From: Hymenolepis diminuta
Taxonomy: Eukaryota; Platyhelminthes; Cestoda; Cyclophyllidea; Hymenolepididae
DNA length: 64,000 nucleotides
NCBI GenBank assembly: GCA_900708905.1
Contig: CAADRB010000054.1
Coordinates: 318,070 to 382,069 of the forward strand
Direction of reading: 5' to 3'
Shown here piece by piece: positions 55,145 through 64,000 of this stretch. The notes beneath the pieces are model-generated. The model did no database searches. It was not told the DNA's origin and saw only the letters and a list, made by a program, of their open reading frames with translations. Position 1 is the first letter of the stretch. Each line of letters begins with the position of its first letter. A program made the translations under genes and the position numbers.

Positions 55145-57298
55145 AACGTACAAAATACAAATTAAGCGGAATTTACTAAATGTATATTTCTGGTGCGATT
55201 AAACTGGCATAAGGCTGATTAAGTACTAACAAAAGTATAGTTATAGAATTAAGACGATGTCCTTTCAAACTTTATTTCGCTTCCCCAAAATATATCTGTT
55301 TTATTATTCAGTAGATGTTTTTTTGTCAGTAATTCTTCAACAAATTGGTGATCATTCAATGGGACATTATTTGCGTAGAAGAAAAGAACTAAAAATATGA
55401 AAACTGGATATTTCAATTGCAAAGTTATTTAATCCTAGTTTGACTGAAAATGCTTATTCAGCTTATTCATCATAGTGGTTCAAGTTAACGCTTATTGAAA
55501 AAATGAGGCATTTAAAAATAAATATTTCCCTCAAATATTTGCTTTAGAATTCTTATTTAAGTACAACCATGTGTAATTATCTTTAAATTAGTGTTGCGTA
55601 CTTTTTCCAGGATTTCATTATTCACACGGTTGTATTTCGAGGTACGTTAGGGGTGGATCAGAGTATACATAGTATTTCACGGCCATGCCTCACCTCCTGA
55701 AGTATAAGAATTAATGCAGTGCGCAAACGATGGAATCCCAGAAAACTGAATAACACAGAGATTTATTAAATTGTAAAATTAAACGATAGGTGCAGTCAGA
55801 ATGTAGCGTATGCATGCACGTACATACAAACTGAAAATCATTAATTCATATTTTTATGAATAAGTAAGACGAGTACGAAGTAAATTACAAGACTCTACAA
55901 ATATGTTTTCTGTACTACTTCTACTCTCCTCACTTTAAGCGAGATAGTGAAAAATGTGGCCCGAGGACTTTTACAGATACCTCAGGGATATCGTGTTTCA
56001 AATGAAACTGAGAAGTGAGGGACTTTAGGCAGAAATATACCGTTCTTAATATATCTTTTCGGCGGTTGTATTATTGAATATGAGAATACACCAAAGGTCA
56101 GTAAAAATTATAACTAAAAAAGCCAATAATTAAACAAAAAATGTTGCCAGCTAATAAACACATCTTTCATTTTAGTACTGGCCCATAAATAGCATTACAT
56201 TATTGATTTTCCATGTGATATTTCATTTAAGTATTTGTCACTATTACTAATGAGTATAATAAATCACTTGGGAAATTAATAACAATAATATCCCCTTATT
56301 TAACAATTTCGTTCACAAGGTCACCAATGAAACTATGAGACGAAGAAAATATCTTCTTTTCATTATTTTTCATTGAGTGGTCAGATAAAGGCATTAAATT
56401 TACTCGAAAATAGTAAAAATCGCAGGTATTTTTGGTTATAATTGGGTTAAAAGAAATATGTTTAAAAGGTATAGGCCGATCACCCTTTCTTTAAGATAAC
56501 GAAGCTATTGGTCGAATAATTCACCAAAAATATTCCAAACAAGTTTGGTAAATTGATTTTAACTAAATATTTTAAAATAAACGTTTATTAGTGTATTCTC
56601 TAAAATCTTATCTATTAGCCTGGATATGCTTGAAATAAGTGTACTGTAAACTTGAAGTGAAACATTGTTTTAACTTATAAATAATAACGAGTAATTTGGA
56701 ACTGACACAACATTATTAAATAGCCCGATTGCGCACTGGTAAAGTTACCCAGTGATATCGTATTGTTTGGATCATTTGAATTTTATGACTTATATGTTAT
56801 TCTTTCGTTTTACTTATTCTTTTCACTAACGGAATTTATAGAATTAGTGTCACTGTCCCTTTTTCATGGAGAAGTTAATTTTTCAATTTTCTATATTATA
56901 AGACTAATTAATAATTTGTATGAATAAATCTATTTTAGGATATTAAGTAAGTGTAATTTATTTTTTGTGCGTATTTTGTATCGAACGTAGCATTTCTTCT
57001 CTCAAATAGTATTTTTGATGAGCAAATCCATGGTAATTTATACTTTAATCAGTTTATCTTTACCCGGATATATATGCTTATTTTTTATTTTTTTTATTCA
57101 ATGTAGTGAATAATGGTGTTACACTATTAGAGCTAGATTTAGTAGGATATTTATCATCAAAATAGTTTTATTTTTCAAATAGCTCACATGCTGCTTAGAT
57201 GTTAGCACAAATTTAGAAAGTTCAATGTCTGTTTTGTCCATGGCTTGTATAGAATTTTCGACTCATTTTCCTGAATTTATTTCTTTTTCATTTTCTAG
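55145..57298. promoter_or_regulatory. Divergent intergenic region between MCM5 and the RalGAP-like gene
   Basis: The 2.15 kb lies between the MCM5 start codon (minus) and the first recognised plus-strand exon, so promoters for both genes are expected here, along with any 5' non-coding exon of the RalGAP-like gene. No TATA box or other element could be singled out. The region is AT-rich and lacks coding ORFs. Confidence 0.4.
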
Positions 57299-60200
57299 GA
57301 GGTGGATCAACGGAAACGCAAATCAGTCGTTATGATTAGCGACACTTGGGATGGAATTTCGTCGCAGATAAAGAAGAGCATTCTTGAACAAAGGAGTATT
57401 CTCTCACAATTCCCACCAGAAGCTGCTGTGATCACCTCTCGAGAAATCGTTCTCAGCTTAGCCGTAATTTTTTAAAAATATTTTGAAAAGTGATTGCAAC
57501 TATTATTTTAATTCATAAACCATGCCGTGCAGAATTATTCATAAAACGTAAGATGTTGGCCTTCACTTTTACTGCGCTTTTGTCGAAAAATGACTTAATT
57601 TCGTCGACACTTTTCATCTTCATTATGTGGGTGGTATTACGTCTATCAGTTTAAGTTCAAATTGATACAGAGCTACCGAGTCATTCTATTTTATTGGTAG
57701 TTCTGATTGAAATGTCATGATCCTAATATAACTACTGTAATCTATTTTCGTGGTTCTTTTAGTTGCCTTACTCTTGAGTCGACTATTTTCCCTTATTTAG
57801 TGTTTCCAAAGTTCACGAATTAAGTAAACTTGGTACCTACAGGTTTTGATAAAATGCGTTTTGCTTTTGATAAATCAACGTTTGCAGCGTGGTTGCATGT
57901 ACTGGATTAACGATCACTAGACCTTCGGTTTGTTACCATTTTTGCGTAAATGTAGCTGAGCTTTGATAGTACTGCTGTCAATTTGATCCCCAAAGGTATA
58001 CATGGCAAAGGAAGTAATATGATTTTGCTTTTGGCATTGAATAAATATCAAACAGTGACAGGCTATGCTATCCATTTGCTTTCAATAGCAACTCAAATTA
58101 TTGAATTCTGAAATTTCATCAAGATGTAAAAGATGCCCATCGCTAATGATTGTTTTTTCGAATGATTCGTACTAACCTGTTATTCTGCAGTCCGTTTAAG
58201 GACCTCCATCAAATAATTCTTGGATTAATTGAATTTAGCGAATATCAAATGTCTTTTTGTAAAGCATACGCAGCGGAATTTTTTGCTGTTGAAATATCAA
58301 GATATTTTGTCGTTTAAATTTCATTATATTTTACCTGGTGTTTTCACGTTTGATGTAGATAGCTCACTATCTTTTGTTTTCACAAAATCCCCTTTTCCAA
58401 AATTTACTCAATAATGGAAGCTCATTTTTCTTATGTGTATTACTCTCCTTCTACCTACACTCTAAGTGGAATTGTATTTAAAACTTGCTTGAATTTTGTA
58501 ATTAGCTAGCTAGATTTGACAAAGACAATTAATCGATAATATGCCTCAAGGCAACTCTTTTTTTGTTCGAAACGTTTTATATCCAACGTGATATTTGAGA
58601 AGTTTCTTGTATATAATGCAGCTAACATAATTTCTTCTCTTCTGTTCTTTGTTTAGGCTGACTGTTCTTGTAAAAAGGAAGCAGAATATTCACTGGCCCA
58701 AGCGATAAATGAAGCTACTTCAATACAAACAGTACAAAAACGTGCTCTTGGTCGTCATGCGAGCAGTGACGTCACTCGAGGTGGTAATGGAGGAGGATCC
58801 AGACTTTCTACTTTGGAAGCAGAGGCGAGATCTAAAGGATTCTCCGTGAAGTTGAATACTGAAGCGGATTTACAGTGGGTCATGCAGGTAGGAGCTTGGA
58901 GGGTGGTGGGAAATGTTTTCTATGTTTTTTTAGGCCGTAAAATGGTAATAACGAGCTTATCTATTTTCTTTCATTTTATTATCCTGCTATTTGAATAGTC
59001 TACCCAGTAAAATTTTGACGATGAATATAGATATTCAGTTGATTCCTTTCACCAAACTGACCTCATTAATCGGCGCTATTTGGCTGTTTTTATTTTATTT
59101 TATTCATTACATTGGACTCGTTTAACGTACTAATGTTCTGTCGTAGACAAATTTCCAAGACACTGTCCCGTACTTTTCGCCTCAGAATAAACAAATTCTA
59201 TATCCGAACTTCTCTAACTTTGGATTCATTCATGCTGCCCATGGGATGGGTCTTTAGTCATAATAGGTTTTGTGGTTATCAACTGTGGACATCTCATTTA
59301 GTAGAGAGAAGCTGTAATCCTATTCCATAAATACACCGACTTTTTCTAATAGGTCACAAATTTCTTAAACTTCCTAAAGAAGTTTTCATTTGCACCTGAG
59401 GACCACTGATCTCTTTCTCACATTTAAGACTTCCTTGTCTCTCTTCTCTTTATTTTTGAGAGAGTGAATGCTTTATATTCCCGTTTTGTTATTGGGTTTG
59501 GAACTTTCTGTATTTGAGCGAGGAGTTTTTCTTTATTTTCGTAGCACTCGAGTAACTATACAATTAAGATGTGAAAAGTTATGTTCGTCGTTCTTATTTT
59601 GAACATTGGTATTAGGGACTCATTCTAACACAAATCTGGTAAACAAAAATACGTGTATCATTTTTCATTGCTTTGAGATAAAGAAGGACGTACGTAGTAA
59701 TTTTAATAAAGCAATAACTTAATGAAATTATACAGTTTTACTGGCTAATTTTTGTAGAAATATATTTTTAGCAATTTTTTAAACTTTAATTATAAACTTT
59801 TCCAACTACTCGGTTGCTCATTTTTGTAAAGTATGACTATTCCATGTTGTAGTACTGCTAGGTGGTCTAGTTCTGCTGCTGTTATGATATATCCTCCCAC
59901 TACATATCACTAGGCTAAAGTCTACTCAAACTCAGATGGAGAAGAAGGCGAGACAGATGTGTAACTACTTCAAAGTTGCATCTCTATTAATTCCATTTCT
60001 TAGTTGAAGAAGAAATTTCCCACGTGGAAGTGTAGAGGTTTTGTACTTTTTTCAACTTCAATGTAAAGCAAGATAGATGTACAGTTACTCCAATTTCCTT
60101 GAGATGGAAGAAGTGTTGACAGAAGATATTACCTTAGAGAATTCTTTAACTCGGGATACCGTCCTTTGTTAGGTACTTGTTTTTTCAAGTCGGATTCGCT

Positions 60201-63200
60201 ATTATCCACTAGTTTTTGTTTGGATAAATTATGTCCAGGCTCTCAGTGATTGGATACGTGATTATTGTTAATTATTCAATTTCTAAATAGAAGTGTATGT
60301 TCAGAGATTTCCCTATTATCAGTGGCATAATATGGAAAAATAGACAGTTTTTCATTACATGATAAACATTTAAAGGCACGAAAATAAGAGGAGGAGGGTT
60401 AGAACTTAATGTTGGAAGATATGATTGTTTCATGTTGCATTCAATGCGCTTGATTCACCAGCATTCGACTCGAGAAGTTAGTCGTTTTAACGCATTAATC
60501 CACTATTGTTGATCAGATCATGTTCTGTTAACTGGAATGAATCAGTAGCTTTTAAGCCAGCACTACTTTAAGGTAAGGGTAGTAATTCACACAGTTCATC
60601 TTCAGTCATCAGAAAAGAACTAATACTCTGTGTATGGTATGAGCACAAGCTTATAAATATCATGTGTTTTCTAAATGTATCAGTTGTTCTAAGACTTAGA
60701 TAAACCTAGAAATGCCGCTTTTTAAACATTTCATTTCTCTACATTGAAGGTAATTTGCATAATCGCAAAGGTGTGCAGATACTGTATAATCTCGAATCTA
60801 TTTTCATTCAGTCGATTTTCATCTCCTGAAATTATTTTCACCTATTTCAACTTTGAAGAATCGGTAGCAACACATTATCTAGTCGTAACTTTATTTTGAT
60901 ATCTTAATCTTGTTAAGCAATTGTTAATGAAACTTATGATCGATTTTGGAGGAAAAAATTGAATTAAATATTAATAATGGTGGTCTTTATTGCCCATGGC
61001 AGTCTGGAACCATTTTAACATTTTTATGAACGTGACGACGAGCTCATCTGTTTCAATTTAATTATCTACATTCTCAATCCGTGAATATCTGGTATAGAGA
61101 ACAACTGGTGCTTCGTGGGTAGGTTTTTTTGTGTACTCTGTCCAAGAGTAAGGGATTTGGTTAGAATTGACTCGAAATTGAATGTTTTTCTAACAATAGA
61201 CTTCCAGAACCCACGTGCCATTTTACTTTTCCTTTGTTTTAGTTTTCCACTTTTTAACCTAAAGAATAAACGACGTTGTTAATAAATTTCAATTTAATCA
61301 AACCGAGATTTGTTAATATTGAATTAATTGTCATTTTGCCATCAAAAGAAGTTTTGTTCCCATTCAACTATTTCCCTACTTTCTAATCCGGGGATAAGAT
61401 CCTCATAAGGAGTTTGTTAAGGCTTGATATTTCCATTTAATTTCTGGATTCGGATATCTGATTAATTTGCAACTGTTGGAATAAATCTGTTTAGGTTATT
61501 ATTCTCATCGAAATTCGAACTTTTATTCATTGTTCATGATAGAAGCCACAAATGCTACTTATTTCAATAGAGAGGAATCATTTAACGGAGTAGAAATAGG
61601 AAGGAGAGACGGGGTGTAAAAACGCTATCTATCTGGATTCGAGTAACTGATCATTTCCTTCTCTGTGTCCCTTCTGTTATCTTTGTTCAATCAATTACAT
61701 GTAGCATAACAACATAGCACCATTCAGAGATGAAATTTTGTTTACATTGTGAATGTGCTATCAAAATATTTCGGTAAGTTCTGAATGTGGAATAAACACG
61801 AAAATGCTGTCTTTACTTTATTTCACCACGTTTATGCAGAGATTATTTGTGTAATAACGTTATGATCTGTCGGAGTCACATCGATCGAATAGATGGAATA
61901 AGTCAAGTCACTAATGTCGCCAAATCAGTTCGGAGGTGGCAGACAAGCCACCCCAATTTATAAATAAGTAAATTAGGTTTATATACAAAACATTCCTTCG
62001 GTAGACGTCAATCATGTCTCGTCGTCGGAGTGATGATAGACACGTGTTTAGGTATCTTTACGCGAACACAGCGGGACCGCCTGTGGACATGGTAGTGAAG
62101 ATCCTATCGCCAGGTATTAATCGACATCTGCTGGCTATAGCAATTTGCATAGACGCATCCCCATGCAATCTGTTTTCGTCAGGTAAAGTAATTGTCGTTG
62201 ATTACAACTTTTGAAATTCACTAGAAAACTGCCGTATATGGCATTGCTTTTATTTGGGTAAATTGTTTTTTTTTCTGAAAAATCATTTGAATACCAAAAA
62301 AATTATGAGTGAAACTAGCGGGCGTTATGGGAGTGAATTACATTATTATTATTATTAAATGTTATAAAAAGCATATATTTTTCCCAATTTTTCTACGACC
62401 TGTTCGGTGCTTTTAATAAATTATCATCCCATTTTTGGCACAAACCACTAAAAATTGTTATCTACGGCTTTGAGATTGTGGGGATAGAAGAATAGAATCT
62501 TCTTTAATCATATTATGGTCCTGTGTATCCATATCTGCAATATTTTTCGGGATTAATGTTAATATAGTATTTCTTCCCCAGTTTCTTAAGTTTTGGAGTT
62601 CTCAGTTGACATTACTCGAAGCAACGAACCAGTAAGGAATGGAAGTGGGATCGAATTGTATAAAACTATTTTAGGGTTTCTGGTGTCTTACTTTCTTTTA
62701 TATCTGAAATTATTGAGTTCTCCGATTCTTCATATCGCGTATAATTCAATTTGTAGCATCCAGATGTTCCAAAGGTTAATTTTTTAAATTTAAGATCAAA
62801 AAATGAGACTCTCAGTCAAATCCTTCATGATGCCTTCCCTCTAACTGTGTTTTAAAAACAGCTGTCTCTGGATTCGAAAATTTTCATTTCATTTCTCTAT
62901 TGACTTTAAATGGTTACATTATTCAAAGCGACAATTAATAAACCCTGTTTATTAAGGCAATCAACTACGGATTGACAATGCCTCCCGAGAACTGGGAGAT
63001 AGTCGCCCACAGCGTGCACATCTACTGCGATTGGTTGGGTTGTCTCCTACCCGCTCCGGTTCAAAGTCATGGCCAGAAGGGTGGCCAACAGCTTCCTCAC
63101 GCTCTTCTCGCACATCCTGTCTCTTATGCTCCTCGTCTTCTCTTTGCCCTCTGTCGATTCTTTACTCCTCGTAACGTTTCCAAGACTGGCGCCTCCGATC

Positions 63201-63290
63201 TCACTGATACTCTCTTTTCATTGCTGCATCAATCACCACGAGAGCCACCTGATCCTGCGTGTACTGGTGCTATCAAGGATATTGTAAAAG
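57299..63290 (+). CDS. RALGAPB: RalGAP complex beta subunit-like protein, N-terminal exons (partial)
   Basis: Exons 57299-57463, 58657-58887 and 62957-63290 join in frame with GT-AG introns of 1193 and 4069 bp, giving 232 residues from the ATG at 57332; the gene continues past the window. In animals the beta subunit is the non-catalytic partner in the GTPase-activating complex for RalA/RalB. Evidence: the N-terminus (SDTWDGI, then SILSQFPPEAAVITSREIVL) parallels the start of animal RALGAPB, and LQWVMQAINYGLTMP followed by VHIYCDWL (about residues 117-155) matches its conserved WVMEVICYGLTLP and VDVYTDWI segment, with LFALCRFFTPRN corresponding to the next conserved helix. Between these, residues 45-110 form a Ser/Gly-rich linker much longer than in vertebrates. 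The frame is open upstream of the ATG to the acceptor at 57298, so an earlier start is possible. The GAP-like domain itself is outside the window. Confidence 0.75.
61868..62142 (+). repeat. LTR-like repeat within a RalGAP-like gene intron (partner at 32485)
   Basis: It starts TGTCGGAG and ends GGCTATAGCA, a TG...CA structure, and contains a TATA-like ttataaataag. It matches 32485-32806 in inverted orientation with numerous substitutions and indels, so both are old. It is in the same orientation as the host gene. The ORF at 62014-62214 is a by-product. It may be a solo LTR of an unidentified element; no internal region is adjacent. Confidence 0.7.
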
Positions 63291-64000
63291 GTTAGCGCTA
63301 CTCTAAAAGGAAATTTTAATAGCTTTTTGCGGCTTACAAACTCACCTTAGTTGAACACCATTTCCGCGCATCCGGGTCGATTTTCACCTACTGCTTCTTT
63401 CCTATCAAAGTCTAATATGTCACTAACCACCTCACATCCATTTTCAATAGTTCGTTCACTAATTGTGCATTTATATGAGCCGCTGAACAACATAGATTCA
63501 AAGTCCATCAGAATGAAATTGGTAATTGGAATGCCAAATGATAGTTTATAGATCGGAAAATCCATTTCGTACGGATAGTCACAGTGACCTCCTGGTGGCC
63601 TTTCATTCATTAGTTAATGTTATTACCACAGGATCACAGCCAGGTAATTATTAGTGCAAATAAGTTAACATAGGGTGTGGTTTTCCTGCACTATTTTCAA
63701 ATAAACGTATTAACATCCCACATATGAAAAAGATATCCAATGGTTCCCCACATAGATTATCCAAAATTGAAACCTAATGCAATTCATTGGCTAATAGATA
63801 TTAGCTTTATAAACAAATGACCGGTCAATTTCAGGCAATCTTTACAATAAGAGTAAAATCTCACTCACGTAAATTCTTTTGGGTAAACAATTGGCCTCCA
63901 TTTTAACTTTCATTCACGCATCCTCTATAGAAATTTAGTGGCTATTTTTATCGGGGAAAATGAAAACCCTTTAACTTCTAATGCCCATCTAAATGATAAG
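63291..64000. other. Intron of the RalGAP-like gene up to the window edge
   Basis: No continuation exon was found. Reading on from the donor at 63291 into an acceptor at 63350 gives a stop after about 22 codons without similarity, so the next exon is probably beyond the window. Confidence 0.45.
63347..63610 (-). other. Unassigned 87-codon ORF antisense to the RalGAP-like gene
   Basis: The frame starts with ATG at 63610 and ends in TAA followed directly by a strong donor-like ggtgagt. The product has balanced composition with spaced Cys residues and a segment SMLFSGSYKCTISERT reminiscent of the YxC strand of an immunoglobulin fold, but without the usual Trp. It could be an exon of an antisense gene or a relic. 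It is not accepted as a gene without more support. Confidence 0.25.

Noticed and set aside
63350..63420. Next exon of the RalGAP-like gene after the donor at 63291
   Set aside because: The acceptor-like ccttag gives an in-frame stop after about 22 codons and no similarity to RALGAPB.

Overview
The window is AT-rich, intron-bearing eukaryotic nuclear DNA with two assembly gaps and many decayed transposable elements. Three host genes can be modelled with confidence, all in the right half. Their proteins are animal-type. Their introns mix extremely short ones (30-38 nt), clustered at the 5' ends of two genes, with longer 3' introns of up to about 10 kb. That skew is known from parasitic flatworms, so a platyhelminth (perhaps a tapeworm) is the best guess. 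No species-diagnostic sequence was identified.

Layout. 1-12.5 kb: intergenic sequence with a mariner DNA transposon (5840-7128, interrupted by Ns) and copies of a dispersed LTR-like repeat (3818-4031, 8578-9143). 12.5-20.5 kb: wreckage of at least one Gypsy-type LTR retrotransposon, with a gag zinc knuckle and protease near 13 kb, an integrase tail near 20 kb, and a non-coding tail shared with a second Gypsy relic at 44.6-45.5 kb. 20.5-34.7 kb: mostly non-coding, with a second, internally deleted mariner copy (25773-26459), three copies of a pyrimidine-rich repeat family, a tRNA-derived SINE-like segment, one member of an inverted LTR-like pair, and a few unassigned ORFs.

34.7-50.1 kb, minus strand: a calcium/calmodulin-dependent protein kinase I gene in 8 recognisable exons, with a 10.3-kb intron that houses the second Gypsy relic. 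52.0-55.1 kb, minus strand: a complete 9-exon MCM5 gene (DNA replication licensing helicase subunit, 753 aa). 57.3-63.3 kb, plus strand: the first three recognisable exons of a gene resembling the RalGAP beta subunit, running off the right edge. MCM5 and the RalGAP-like gene are divergent and share a 2.2-kb intergenic region. MCM5 and the kinase are head-to-tail, 1.9 kb apart.

The genes do not form a pathway together; they are independent housekeeping and signalling genes embedded in transposon debris. The most informative oddities are: two mariner copies that share the same disabling lesions; the microintron architecture; a kinase with an acidic insertion before helix C and no locatable complete calmodulin-binding segment; and several repeat families that may be undescribed.
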